64,000 nucleotides of DNA, taken from Chamaea fasciata (Eukaryota > Chordata > Aves > Passeriformes > Sylviidae). This document shows positions 37,701 to 52,300 of this stretch, piece by piece. The notes beneath the pieces are model-generated. The model worked only from the letters and a program-made list of their open reading frames with translations. It searched no databases and was not told the DNA's origin. The position numbers and the translations under genes were made by a program. Within the stretch, counting starts at the first letter, position 1. Every line of letters begins with the position of its first letter. The stretch is from positions 48,032,971 through 48,096,970 of the forward strand of contig JARCOQ010000003.1 in the NCBI GenBank assembly GCA_029207755.1, given 5' to 3'.

Positions 37701-40700
37701 GAATGACCTTTCCCTCCTGCCAATTTATGCTCAAGAAATACACGTGATTGTTTTCCCTTTGCTGCGTGTTTTAAGATCTTCCAAATTTGTTTGATCAATG
37801 GTTCAGAAGCTTTCAAACTGACATGAGAAAATATGCATTTTTGCAGACTCATTTTCAGTTGGATCTAAAGCAGCTGAAGGTACAGATCAGCGAGAATTAA
37901 TCTGTACTTAATGAAGGAAACTTGCTGAATTTCTATAAATGCTTGCCTATGACACATATCCAGAGTTACATAAGCAGTCTGCCATTTATGCAATCTGCTT
38001 TAGCAATATTTATATTTGTATTCAAATCTTCCTTGTGAAAATAAATCAAAACCTTGTAATTGCCTATCAATCAATAACCTGCCTTTTGGAATGCTACCTC
38101 AAAGGCAACAACAGCCTTCAAAAGCTGCTATCAGGTTTTCAGAGTTGATGTAGCCAGCAATACTTTCTTCCTGCTATGTTCAAAGCAGATTTGTCTTTGT
38201 CTTTAATGAAATAATGAAGATGCACCAAAATTCCAAAAATCTGCAACGAAAATTTACAAAGTAGCTTTAGATGCATTCTTCCCTATGTGACTATGTGGTC
38301 GGTATAGATGTACTCAAATGACTTTTGCCTGTACTCCAAGTTCTCTGGCAATCACATGGCCATATTAGCATGGCATTGTATCCAAGCTACAAATCTCTGC
38401 TAAGCAGCAGCATATGTTATGCTGAGCACATGTCGCATGTTAGCATTGTGATACTGCTTCTTATCCACATCTGAGCACTGTAGGTGTCCTACCAATCTCT
38501 TTTGTTTCCCTGGAGATCAAGGCACAATTGACATTAGGCCCTCTGAAATGCTCCATACTGACAGCACATTTCCCATCAGCAGGATCTGTAATCTCCTGTT
38601 GCACTGGGTAATGGCCAAGACCATCTACAGTGGAAGCTTGGGCATGTAAAGCTCTTGCCAACATGCAACCAGTTATGCCAGCTCTGGATATCTAAAGTGC
38701 TTTTAAAAAACACACCTTAGAAATGACTGCCTGCACTACCAGACATGTTCTTTATGTGACAGGAAGCAGGGATCAGATTTTTAGGTGATTTTATGAAGGA
38801 CTACTTTTTTGGGTGGCACAACACCTGTCCACCTAAGGTGCCTGATTTTTGATAGATTTTAGCAAGCAGCATGCTCCATGCTGTGCACAGGATGGATTAC
38901 TTGCCCAATTTGCCAAGTCAGGAGCCATGGCTGCATTACATGTATTACATATTAATCGATCTGCGCTTCCCTATTGATCTCAAATCTAAAAATCTACATT
39001 ATGTAAATTTCCTGAAAGCCAGGACACATGCAGAACTCATAAATCTCATTTTCTCCCAGAAAGTAGGTTATTAATCAAAGACAGAGCAGTGACAAAGGTA
39101 AAGTCCCTTAGCACCAAAGAAAAATGTTGAAGAGAATTTTAATCAAACAGTACATGCATGAAGATCAAATGTGGGAACAGTAATAGCAGTGTAAATTGTT
39201 GTGCTGGGGTAAGTTTGGGTGGTATCTCTGAGCCCTTAGTAGCCTGTGACCAGCAGTTGAATCCTTCTTGCCTTACATGTGGTATCTCACAGAGATGTGC
39301 TGTCGTAACTATGCCTCTCAGCCATGTTTTGATGGGAGCCATGCTGCCCTCCTACCCTCTGGCAGCTGCACCAGGACCACTTCTAAAAGCATCTTAAAAT
39401 ATTATCGGCTCACTCAGTAATTTAGAGGTCATGCCAGTGTTGTTTGCAGCCAAACATGTATTTAGCACAGGCTAAATGAACCTTTGCTTTCAGGCAATTA
39501 CAGCTTTGATGCAGTAGCATCCTAAACGAACTCTCCATTCTTTTCTCTGAGTCAATGGCCTGCTGCTGCTGCTTCTGCCCAGAGTGTTCTGGTAGCCTCA
39601 GCTGCATAAATTCTTGTCTGAATTTGCTTCCAGATGGCAAGCACTTAATCACATGGCTCCTCAATGTTTGCTGTCGAGGATGGCAGTAAGCACTCCCACA
39701 GGTGGGGAAGGACCTTTCCTGGAAGTTGCAGGGACCACCCTTCAGCTTTTTATTGCAGCCTCTCAAGGGAAAGTGCTGCCTGAATTGAGAATGTTTCTCC
39801 CTCTCTGCATTTCTGTGCTAAGTGCCAGTAATTTAAGGCCAGTGTTTGAGGGCATAGCTCTCAAACAAAGATGGTCTGTCGCATTAGGACAATTCAAAAA
39901 GTTGCTCAACTGTCACTTACCGGTTCTTGGGTAAGAACTGATGAAACACAATGCAAGTATTTCTAGTCCCTGAAGCTGACTTTGCTTATACAAGTTGGAT
40001 TACCTGGGCAGCTACAAGGGGAGGAACAGTAAGCAAAGAGGCAGCAAACATCATAATCCTGAACAACTCCCAGTTGCACTTATAAAGGTTCCCTCCCTCC
40101 CCCCACCCATCAGCATCCATCTCTCAAGACATGCATTCTTGGAGCAAGTGTTGGTACATTTGCTTGTTAATGGCCTTTTCCGTACTCCTACTCTACATGG
40201 CACTGGAGAGCTGTTGTGTTTGTGCCCAGTATAAGGCCTCAGAATGAGATTTTGGGCCAAAATACAAGGGTATGTGACTTACCACAGGTACCAGGTATGG
40301 CCTGAAAACTCTCTCTCTACTAATTTAAAATCCTTTAGCACCTTCAGAGCTGTGCCTTGTGAAATCAAGCTCTGAGCAGCTGGGATGTTAAGTGGAAGTA
40401 GATGCCAATGGATGGAGAAAAATATGCCATAGTGCAAAAAGGAGCATGGTCCACACTGTAGTCATATCAGCAAAGCGTCCTCCCAAACTTATTTGACTTG
40501 CTGAGATTTAAAGCTTATTAGTTCATGCAGATTGTTTTCCTTTCACTGGCAGGCTGCTTCCTGAGGCTAAACCAGCGTGCTGGCACATGTGCTACACCAT
40601 ATTGTCATACCAGCTCATTTGGCAGAGCTCAGACGCTCGTGCACGCCTTTCCTTGTGCACTGCAGCTCCACTCCAGGTATCTGGGAGGGTAACTAATGGC

Positions 40701-43700
40701 TGAGCAGTGGGTTCTTACACCAGTACATGCATGGTGCTGGTAAGCATCCATGATCCTGCCTTTATTGCCTTCAAAAATCTACTCCTGGATGAATGTAGGT
40801 TTCCAAAATTGATAGATATCTGGTAATAGCCAGATAGACTACAGGAGTAGTACAAGACACATTTTTTTTTGATCACTGACTGGGTGATTCCTTTACAAGA
40901 TGTGAATGATGCTTCCCAGGTCACACTGATGCTCTCAACAGAAAGGTATGAGTGCATACATACAGACAAAATGATTTTCCATCAACACATCACTTAATGA
41001 AAGACCCACATCACTGTTAGTCCTACAACAACGCCCACTTCCAGAATAGTTTCTGGACCTTCACTTTCCTTTTCTTTATAACCTCATTTATGTTTGTTCT
41101 TAGTTATGCTTGGGCTTCTTCATTATTTTCCATATCCTAGCAGCCATTATTTTAGAGCCAACTGCTTGATTACTTTCTTCTTAAGAAATAGATAGAACAC
41201 CTGCCTGTTCAGCAATAGGAGATTCTAAGCCTACCATAGTAAGTAGGCTAGGAGTGCACTATCCTTCAAAGACCAGTATCCAGGTAAACAAAACATAGAG
41301 TCCAAAATCCACATACTGAGCCATTAGATGCTCAGTGAATTGCACTCCTACTGCCTATTTCCCTCACTCTTCTCAAACCAGCTCTAGTAGTTCCATGCCA
41401 AGATGGCATTTTGCCACCCCTGATCTGAGCATTACTATTTTAAAATTTTACTTCTTACTGTTTCCGAAAATCTAGCTTTGGACCAGGAATAGGGTCAAGT
41501 ATGTATAATCTTTGTATTTGGATCCTGACAACAACACTGGATGATGTAAATGCTTTTCATTAATTTTGTTACTTTTTGTTTTCCTCTTTTCTTCTCATTA
41601 TTTGGCCTCTTTTAGCTTTCCTCCTCACATGTAAAAATTAAAATAGAGATCACTTCAGAACTTTTAGAAAGCCTCCTCCCCACCTCTCAAAAAAAACCCC
41701 AACAAAAATTCCTAAAAATCCTTTCATACTGTTAATTTCACATCTGCAAAAGCAGATCCAAAAAACCCCTACCACCCACTTTTGGTCAATAAATATCATT
41801 ACTGCAAACAAGCATGAGTTGTAGGAGCTGAAGAAATCAAGATGCGCTTTTGACAGGTTCATTTGGCAGTGTAGGAGGTATTCTACAATTCTAAAAATAT
41901 GTTCTATTTTCACAGACATTTTGAGATGTCTCTGTAAGTTCTCTTACAGAAGATGGCCCAGGGCCCATATGGTACAAGTCAATCTGACAGATGTTATATA
42001 ATAATCTTTCTTGATTAAACTAGTACAAGATATTCTCTTCTCACCAACCAAATAACAAGGAAGAAAGAACCCATCCATTCTGAAATTAAACACCACCAAC
42101 TACATAGAGACCTTGCTATAAAATGTTCTGGTCATGTTTGGGAAATTCTTGTCTCTCTAGGTCCCCTCTGTAGGAGAGCAGGTAAAGTTAACAAACAGGA
42201 CTTGTTAGTTCGAGAGCTTACATCCATGCCATAAATTCAAAAGACAGATTAATAGTAATATACACCAAAATAATTCATTTTAAGGAAAGCAGTAGGAAGA
42301 GAGGGACTCATTACAGAACTGATAATTTAATTACTTTGCACAGAGAAACTGAAAGTAACTAATTTACAGTGAAAATCTATGCGATATTTTTTGGGAGTAG
42401 AAAAAGTCATCAGATTTTGTATCAGACATTGCAGAAATAAGAATCAGGTATATTTTGAAATATATATCTCATATATTTTGAATATGTTATCTATAAATAC
42501 AGGGACACATTGGAACATTATCCCAAGGGAATTTGCTGAAGACGCCTTGGGCATGCGGCACCTTCTAGGAGCTCATTATGAATACTGCAAAATAAAAAAA
42601 ACTTCATGCTTTTCTTCAAATTACTCAAAATTGCATCTGAATCTCTAAAGCTGTTGATGAGGGGGAAAAGGATGTAATGAGACCATGCCTATACTGCTAA
42701 CAAAAAAGGGACAATTTAGCTCTGAAACATCTGTGCTGATCATCTAAATTAAAAAAGAAAAAAACCCCAAAACTGTCTTTAATGCCTATGGCAGAAAAAG
42801 CTGCAAGTTCTTCCACATAGACATTTTATTTTCTTTTATCAAATATGCTCATGAAGACTGAAGTTTCTGGTTTTCACTCAATTTTGAGTTGCTAAAATTG
42901 TTTAAAACATTTAAATGTAATTTATGTGTGCAGAGCCTCACCACATTGTGTTGTGATCTGGAACTAATTTTGCAAGCCTGCTTTTTTTTGGTATTTTGTT
43001 TATATTAGCAGTCATGTGGGGATGACTGTAATTCATTGTCATGAATAAATTCTTACAAAACTGGATCTTTAGTCTAGATCCAGTAAGACTGAAATCAAAG
43101 GACATTTTACACCATAATGCTTTTCTTGATCTAGAACTTTCTTAGATGTTAGGACTTCTTTCTTTGCTTCTCTCTCTCTCAGAACATTTAATCATCCTGT
43201 CTTGTTTAGCTGGTAAAAAATGTAGGCTTATATGAACACAGCAACCTCACATACTGAGGACAGGACAAAAAAATCCTCTGGTCTGGTGATACAGCTCTAT
43301 ATCTGTGTCAGGCTTGTCAGTCACTCTCAATTTCATGCTATTTATTCTGATGTAAAGCCATTCAAACACGTAGGAAGACTCCCATTCATTTTATTGGTCT
43401 TGGCATGCTTGCCTAAGTCTCAGCTGAAGCAACAATCTTCTGTTCATCTTGTATGAAATTAGACTTCATCTTATTGTAACAGAACTCCTGGGAACTAATT
43501 ACAAGTCTATTTTTATGGTAAAACAAGCATATTAAAAGTTTACAAATTGGGTGTATGTTTGCTTTCCTTAGCTCACATTCTGTGCTCTGGAGTATTATTC
43601 CCACACGTAAACAACACTGCAAATATAAATTGCTTAAGTGGCTTCTCTGTTGTCAGAACAGCTGTTCAGTGTGTTAGTTACTCCAGATTTTTTTTCAAAC

Positions 43701-46700
43701 ACAGATACTAACCCCCCAAACTAGCTCCCTTTCAAGTGAGTAGCAAAGTGGGATGCTGTAGGAATTATTTGGTTCACTACTTTTCTTTGTGTTTTAGAGT
43801 AAGCCTCCATTCACAAAATGAATACACCAATGTTGATTGATCAAATCAAAAATCATGGGCCTAAATTGAAGCACTCAAGCATATGTGTCGCTTGTGCCTA
43901 ATGCTAAGCACGTGCTTTAGTATTCTGATAAACAGAGCTCTTACACATCAGCTTTCCCTACATCCTTGTAAATGGATGAGAATAAATTTGGTTCCTTGTA
44001 TTCACAGTCCATGTTTTAACCTTGAAGTATGCTTTTGACATTCTTAGAGAAGTGGTTGGTTGGTTAGGTTGGTTTGGCTTTTTTTCAAACGCAAGGATGA
44101 GGTGTATCTTTGTTAACATGAGAAGAGTTGCACATATTATTTGGTAATACGAGGTGACTAAATTTCAGAGAAAGACCAGACACTATGAGAATCATGGTAA
44201 AACTATAGATTTCCAGAATGGGGGAAAGAAAGTCGCTGCTAGATTGCAGATAAGGGAACAAAGCATTTGTATGGATGCTCATATTTGTGTGCAAACAGGG
44301 TAAGCACAATACACCAGATACACAAATGCTAAAAGGTACAACTTCCCTGATAGCTTTGTATCTGTCTGGCATTCTCCAAATAGCTATTTTCACCTCCTTT
44401 AGCATTTGAGACTAAAAAGATCACAGACAGTGTGCAAGAACCATCAGTAAACACCAACAGTAGAGTATTAAGATTTAAGCACTCTAAGACTGTATTGGTA
44501 ATACCAAAAATCAGCTGTGGCTTTCTAAAAATTAATTTTATGTTTAGAATGATTGTCTGTCCATTTTTGGTACACTTATTTTAACAGAAGTCTTAGCAGC
44601 TACAGGAGCAGCTTTTGTCTAGGTGGGAATTCCAGAGGTGAGACAACTGACAATGAAATATGACACAAAGAAAAGTTTGAATTGATGTTAATGGGTGATG
44701 TCAATGGGTGCCTATATGATGATGGCATAGTCGAGTACATATGTCAGCTACCGTGACACCAATACATTGTTTAGAGCAAAACAGATGGTCTAAGCACTTT
44801 GGAACAAAGAGCATTATCATTGAAACATTAGTAGGATTAACCCCAATGGAGCTGGGCTTTACCCTTGATATGGAGGGTGCGGTGTACTTGTTTAAACAGG
44901 CACTCCTTATAATTGTGCCAGTTGTACCTGTGGTGAACAAACAGGCTTGACTCAACCTATTTGTCAAACCTTAAAAAACTATGTCAATAGCAGCATGGAT
45001 GTTGCATAGGACTTCCTTGGAATACCAGACATCAACATTTATTTTCTTAGTTATTGCTTCCATAGACTTATAAAACTTATGCTAAGTCTGGTAAGAAAAC
45101 TCGATTTTGAGTAGCATTTGCATGCTACCGTGATTTCCAATCACTGAAGGAAAAATAAAAACTCTCATTTTATCAGGAATTCAAAACTTTCCTACTACTA
45201 AGGATTACTGAAGTCACATGGAACTGCTATAGACACCTTCTGGATGATGCTTTCACAGCTGTTCTGTGTTACCAGATACACCTGGCTTGGTAGGGATTGG
45301 CCCAGAATACCTGAACTTTAACAAATAGCAGTTGATGTTGAAATTAGATACATAATATAGAAACTACTCCCCAAACTGTTAGTGGTAAAGCAAGCCAGCA
45401 ACTAGAAATATAATTAAAAAAAAATCCTTTAAAAGACAGTCCTAACTAGGACTTCAGCTTTGACACTTCTGCCTTTATAAACTAAGAATGTTTCCACAAT
45501 TCAGAAAAAAAGAAGTAACTAGAATTTCAAAGCTACTGAAGTGAGGGTGGTTTGCAAAAGTGTCTTTCTGAGTGAATTTGTAAATCTGTAGTTATCCTTG
45601 GTGGCTCTCTGTATGCAGAAGATCCTAAATAGCTGTGCTAATATGAGTCTAAGGAACCAGTCTGCCTACAAAACAACAGAAATATTCAGGTGACTCTGAT
45701 TAAAGTTTCATTACTGCTTACTTTATTTCTCATTTTCATTCAAAATTAATGTGAGCTACCTACTCTAGGCAGAATATATGTAACCAGGTGGTTTTATAAC
45801 GTATTGCTTCATATTCAGATATCAGGTAGAATCAATAAGAAATAGTAGTAATAGTACAGAATAGTGTATGAAAGACAGAAATTAGCTCCCTTATCAAATG
45901 ACATTAATTTTTTTCTCATTAGGTAGCGGATAATATCAAAAGTAACTCAGCAGAAACCAAGTAGTATCTTTACCCTTTTTAAAAATCGCCCATTGTGTTT
46001 ATCCATCCTGTTTCAATTCATATTCTTAGATTAATAATTCCTCAGTTACTACTTATGCTCATTTAAACTTTGGACCAACAGTTCTGCTATATCACCTGGT
46101 GCATGAATGCAGAACATTTACTCCAAGCTGATAGTCTGAAATATAGAATTAGAAATAGATCCTGCATGTTATTCTATTAAAAAAAATTAAAAATTGTTGT
46201 CAGTTGGACAGCTCTGAACTACGAATTTGAAGCATAAATAAAATTTGAACACCCCCATCTCCTCTTTATTTCAAAATCTCACACATTCACATCATTTGAC
46301 CTTACTACCTTTATGAAATACTTAGTGTTGAGCCAGGCTTACAGTGTGGGGGTTCTATAGTGTGAAATTAATGAGCTGGATGGGATCCCTTATATTTGGG
46401 AGGCAGAAGGAAGTTCTGTGGGGAGGTGTGAAGTCTACTCATGTCAGTAGAAATGTGTTGTGTGGGCACTGAGGTGCCTTTAAGAGGAGTTCCGTAACCT
46501 GACATTTTCTTGCTTTCAAGAGTTTTCTCTGCATGCATGCCATACTTACTCAGCCTTAGCTGATTCAAACAAACTTCTTCTACACATGAATCTGCACAGT
46601 CAGTGGGGAAGTACTCAAAGTAAGGCTGGTAAAGCCAGTCACACATTCTGATGCCACAAAAAGCTAAATTCAGCAAGCTCACAAATATACCAACCCTAAC

Positions 46701-46851
46701 CTAGTCTGAATTCGGAGCAGAAATATGCCATTAGTCACTACTCAGACACAACACAGTATCTGCTACCTGGCAGTGTAGTACAAGTGGGACTAGAAATGTT
46801 CAGAATCCTTTATTATCATCTGAAAGCAGGAAAGCCTTATCTACTAAGACA

Positions 46852-46870
46852 GGGGAGGGGGGGGGGGGGG
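46852..46870 (+). repeat. Poly-G run (G-quadruplex-prone)
   Basis: GGGG, one A, then fourteen consecutive G, followed within 12 bases by two further GGG runs. Enough guanine runs for an intramolecular G-quadruplex. Long homopolymer G is also where read errors are common, so the exact count is uncertain. Confidence 0.85.
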
Positions 46871-48152
46871 CTTGGGCCTGGGATATTTAGTGTGGTTTTC
46901 TTTTTGTTTTTAATATTGGAGTATGTTTCCTTAAAATCTTGAACACCGATTTTACTTTGTCATGAAGTTCATAACACTTTAGTATAAGTGTGGGTCTGCT
47001 AAGGGCATCCGTGTATGTATGTACAACCCACATGTTGAGAAGTGCATGTATGCGCTCTGGATGGAAGTTCATGTTGAATTCTTTTAATTTGAATCCTTTT
47101 TAAAATCGTTGTCTTTGATGTAGACTTGTTTCAAGTGATCTACAAATTTGCCAAGGGAAAGACCAGCACAAAAGTTCTTAATTAGCGCCACTATTGTCAG
47201 TATGTTCTTCAGCTATCACCTCTCAACTTTCACCTCCTCTTTAACCCCCAAAAGTGAATTTCAAACACAAATATGTGTTTGAAAATAAAATACTTCTCAG
47301 TACTCATTAAATCGATTTTGGCCTGTTAAACTTTTCACAAGAACTAAAGGAGAATTTTTGTGCTTTTATGAATTTCACAGTGTTTGCAGATAAGTACTGC
47401 AACTATTGGAATGGTCTGTGCAGATATCTGCAGGATGGGAAACACTCCCTGAAAAGAGATTTAGCAGCTTTTAACACTGGGTTACAATTATATTTTTAGA
47501 ATACCTTACATTTAATTCTACCTTTTTTTTTTTTTAGTGAGCACATACCTCAGCTAATCTCACTTTATCAAGTTAGCCTGTTATTTGATCATACTGCCAG
47601 CTAAATCTTTGATTGAGGGAACAAAATGATTTTCCTTTTTATTCAATTATTCTCAAACTCAGGAAAACAAAAAATCAACTTTTGCTTATAGTATTACTTG
47701 CTTGGATTCTACCCAAATAGAATTTTTAACATGTTTGATCAGAAATTTACTTTAGAGTGTGAGCATGAGAAAATAGACATTTCTCATTTAAAAAAAAAAA
47801 AAAAACACCAACTAAAAAGTGTTGTTGTTTTGAACGTCTGTACAACAGTAATGGAGAGATGTTAGAAGCTGAAATTGAGTGAAAAACAGCTTCAATTTGC
47901 TTGAGTTACAGACTGTTAGAGAACCCTGCACTTGGTCAAAGCAATTTTTTCTTCACTAACATGGCATGCTGTGATGCTTCATGGTTAATATGCCTAAGAG
48001 CCAGGGGCTGGTGGAGAATTCCTGTGCCTTTTTAGATAGAGCTGACCAAAAAACCCTGTGCAAAATGAAAATTAACTCTCAACAAAAATTATTTGCCCTT
48101 TGCTGAAAATGTTCATTGAAATAAAGCAAATCCAAGTGCAATAATTCTGAAC

Positions 48153-48154
48153 GA

Positions 48155-48202
<48 letters not shown>
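48153..48202. repeat. (GAAA)n microsatellite
   Basis: Twelve uninterrupted GAAA units followed by a degenerate GAGAAAAATA end. Tetranucleotide repeat of the kind usually polymorphic in length. Confidence 0.95.
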
Positions 48203-49194
48203 GAAAAATAAGGTGATTTGATTTTGGTTTTAGTTTTTTTTACTGGAGTAGAGGAAGTAATATTGTTACCTACAATCAATTCTTACTGTTTGCCAAAGGT
48301 GTACAGAGTCGAATTGCTCAGTAACGCTGGATACTGTTTAGGAACATGGTGATAGGGGAGCAGATCCAAGGTGTGTTGCGCACATAGCTCCCTCTTGCAA
48401 CCAAGGCATAAAAGCCACCAGAGTAGGCTGGTAAAATTACTCCAGACTCAGGTAACTACAAATTATGACCAAGGATGTGTTTTTAAAATCAGGTGTAGAT
48501 TGTATCATACTTATTTCTATGATATTTTTTGATGTTCACCTTGCAACAAAGTACACAGGGAAAAACCTGATATAACACGTAGCTCAACGTAAGTAAATAA
48601 ATTTTATTTAAAAGAAGGTAGAGTTGATCAAGAAAATAGAGAAAAAGCTATGAATATTTGGATCAAGCTACATGAAATGGGTAACAGAATTTTTTGGCTA
48701 CCTGAAATTTTAATGAGTCACCTCCAAAGTAAAGGTGTGTTAACGATGTGAAAACAATGTTTTGAGCAGTGCTGACTTCAGTTGCTGTAATTTGAAGTCA
48801 CAAGTTTGTATAACCAGGGTTTAGACATTGCTAGCAGAAAGCAAAATGGCTTAGATGCATATAGGACATAAATATGGGAAGCAGATGGAAGAACACAGAA
48901 AAAGAATATTTAAGAGAAATAATTTTTGGAGGAGTTAACTTTCTGCAGCATGATGTGTATTGAAGTTAGGCTGCACTCAGATAAAATAAATGAACAAGGT
49001 TTTGCATGGAGAAGAATATAACAAAATGCCAACAGATTGCTATGGAGAGTTTGGCAGAAGATAAGTGTTGTTATTTGCAATAAAAGAACATTAAACTCAG
49101 CAATAGCTCTCTGAAGTTAACTTTAAAACTTGCAACTATTTGAGAAATATTCAGAGACTGATTAACAGGAAAAAATAGGATTCCCATGAATGTC

Positions 49195-49320
49195 AGTGTA
49201 ACAGTGTTCAGTCATGGAATAGTCTGGGTTGGAAGGAACCTTTACAGGACTTCTAGTCCATTGATCAGGGACATAATCAGCTAGATCAGGCTGCTCAGAG
49301 GCCTCACCCTGAAAAACTTT
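49195..49320 (-). mobile_element. CR1 3'-end fragment
   Basis: The plus strand carries the inverted CR1 tail: CATGGAATAGTCTGGGTTGG, AAGGAACCTTTACAGGA, CTAGTCCATTGATCAGGGAC and AGATCAGGCTGCTCAGAGGC. About 125 bp. Confidence 0.75.
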
Positions 49321-52300
49321 AAAATTTTGGTTCATTACATTCACTACACATTACATTACTTTTTCCCCCGCTAGCTTCTTCCCTCTGTAAAACTATGGAA
49401 AGTAACTCCTTTTCCTGCATTTTGTGGGGAAAAAACAACAAAAAAGGGTCCTGCAGCTGGAATGGGTCTAATTACAGGATGTTGTTAGCATATATTTTAT
49501 ATAGTTTTTCACTTAATTTTGAGTATGTTTTACCATTTGTTTTGGTTTAAATTTGTGAAGATTTCCATTGATTAATAATGTTTTATTGGAAATATACTGG
49601 AGCGAAAGAAGTCTTATGATTGAACTTTGGAAAAATTCTGTTTTTTTACAGATACACTCTTTTCTTATATTACTTTCCTGATATTTCTTTCCATAATAAT
49701 ATATTCACTTGTTGCAACATAATTGTGTTCTTTGCAGACACAAGCATGTTATGTTCTGTCACTGCTATTTATATCTTATTTACTTCTAAATATGACTGTC
49801 TAATAATAATGGAGTTATTTTGCTTCTCGGAATCATGGTACCTCTTACCTCAGTAAAGGAATTTTTATGTGACAGATGTGAGATTTCTCTCTTCATTTTA
49901 ACCAAAATAGACTATTAATAATTTGTCTGAAAGACCTTTACTTCTTCAACAATATTTTTAGATACAGCTACTTAGAGTTCAGAACTGTAGCTCTCGCACA
50001 AGAACACCTTCCAACTCTCATCTACAACTGCAAGAGGAAACACAGAAAAAAAATCAAGGTCATAATTTTTGGTCATAATCTAAATGTTACATGTGAGAGG
50101 ATAAAACAGAATGGCTCCACTTGTGTGTTAGGTCATCTCAGGCCGATCTGTAAAGTACTACATTCTCATTTCAATATTTTGAGCTACTTATTCCAGTTTC
50201 CTAATGTTCATAATTTCACCAGCTTTGAAAATTACTCTTTCACATCTATTGTAACCATTTTAGCTTTGAGATGTACATGCCATTCCTCACCATGCATTCT
50301 TAAGAAAATCAAAAGGCTATAGATTCACCAATTTCACAGCACACAGATACAATAAACAGCTGTGTTTTTTTGAGCTTGGTGTTTCAGATGGCAGTTCTGT
50401 ATAATCATAAAAAGCCCTTATATCAGAAAATTGTGAGTATTGTTCATTTAACTTCCTCACATTTTATATAAATGCCTTGAAGATTAATATTCCCAATCAC
50501 ATACAGAATGTGAACATCATTTAAAGAACTATGGCTGGAGGGCCACTAACATTATTAGATTTACAGTTATGAAATGAAATCAGGTCCCAAATCACAACTG
50601 GATGCAAGCATTCATTGAAATTCCAAAATCCCACCCTCTACTTTAGAAATACACAGCTGCTTTATGAATTTTTAATTTGCTCCTTTTTATTTCAGGCTTT
50701 ATTACTCTCTGACATTAGCCAAAATAGTATACAAACAGGAACAGATTACTGCAATATATTCAGCTTATCTTTAATTGGTTCATCCTGGAAATGGGAGATG
50801 CTCCAGGGAAACCTGTACCATTACAACATAATGCATTCCATGTTTACCGCAGTGACGTAAAGGAAAGGAAACCACAAACTTCCTCACACAACTAAAACAA
50901 ACAACAACAAAACCCAAACTCCAAGCCCTCATAGATATTGACACACTAGTAGGTCTCAGTCCTTCATTAAAAGTATGTCCTTCTGTGTGCTCCTGATGCT
51001 TTATGTCTACATCTCTGTGGGATTCTCACTGTGAGTGAAGGCTGGGTGCATTACTGCTGGATAGCTACAAGCATGGAGGTAACCGAGGGACCTGCATGCC
51101 AAAGTGACCTGCAAGTTACTGGGCAAGATCAGGAGGGAGGGGTTTATCACTTACCAAATGCAGAGCCCAAAAACAAAGGAGATCAGGGAGTTCCACAAGC
51201 CTCTCTAGGCTTTATGAGGATTGTCTGGTTTTAAGTAGAAACAACAGATATTGATCTTCCCCTTGAAAACAAACATAAAAAAAAATTCATTATTATTCTG
51301 AATTCATGTACCAGCTGGCACAAATGGCATTCCCTGTTTTGAATATACAATGTCTGGAACTGAGATCAGGCATGATGAGCCAGCCATTTCTCCATCCTTC
51401 TCATTCATCTGTCTCCACATACAGCCAGTTGAAACTACAATTAAAACAAGGTTTAACCTAAACCTTCAAGTCCCATCAAAATCTGAGGTCAGATAATTTG
51501 GACATGGTTACTCCTACTTGTGTGATCTGGTGATATCTAACCACAAGGTCTGGAATATTATTTAGAAGCTATATATAACAGGACACTACTTACACTCTCC
51601 AAGATTTTTCCAAGGCATCATCAGCTTCACATAAAAACCTTTCTGATGAGAGAACACCTAAATCCAAGTAATTTTGCTTACTACATTACTGTGGCTGGCT
51701 TGTTCTTGTAAAATGGATCTGACACTGCTGAAGAGAGGCTTCACAATGAGCTAACAAATTATGATTAATTATGCTTTCCATTCAAATGTGGCAAGGATTC
51801 ACTCTTGGATGTATGTAACACACACCACACACAGAAGAACAGCTGTGTCATTGATCAGAGTTCAAGATCTCTTGGCATGGATCCTCATCATTGGTATGCA
51901 TTTTCATTATGCTATTACATATTTACTGTCTCTCAACTATTTCTTTTTTTTTTTTTTTAATAGAAGAGACATACCTTATTTTAAAGTTTGGCATTTTCTA
52001 AACAAGTTAAAACAGTCATTTGTAAGGACAAACTTGTTTTTGATGGGGGGATTTTGTGTTTCTTTGAGGTTGTTTTTTTTGATTGCCTGGGAAAGAAGCA
52101 TGTAAAAAATTTAATGAATGAAAATAATTTTTCATACTCTGAGCTCACTCTAGAAAGACCAAGTGGAATTTTATCAAATTTTATATAACATTCACTTTTG
52201 AGCAGAGTAAAGTCAGACAAAAAAAATTCCCCTAAAATGATGGGACCTAATGACGGAGATTTTAGTGAACACAACTTATCAACCATAACATCTTTTAATT

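Larger units (their letters stand above)
31359..49194. other. Long intergenic stretch, no gene seen
   Basis: AT-rich, with microsatellites listed separately. Two places have unusually few stops: 37434-37852 (minus frame of 136 codons) and 39139-39934 (frames on both strands). Neither resembles a family I know, and neither has visible splice partners or a promoter. No transposon ends were recognised. Old, unrecognisable repeats are likely present. Confidence 0.6.
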
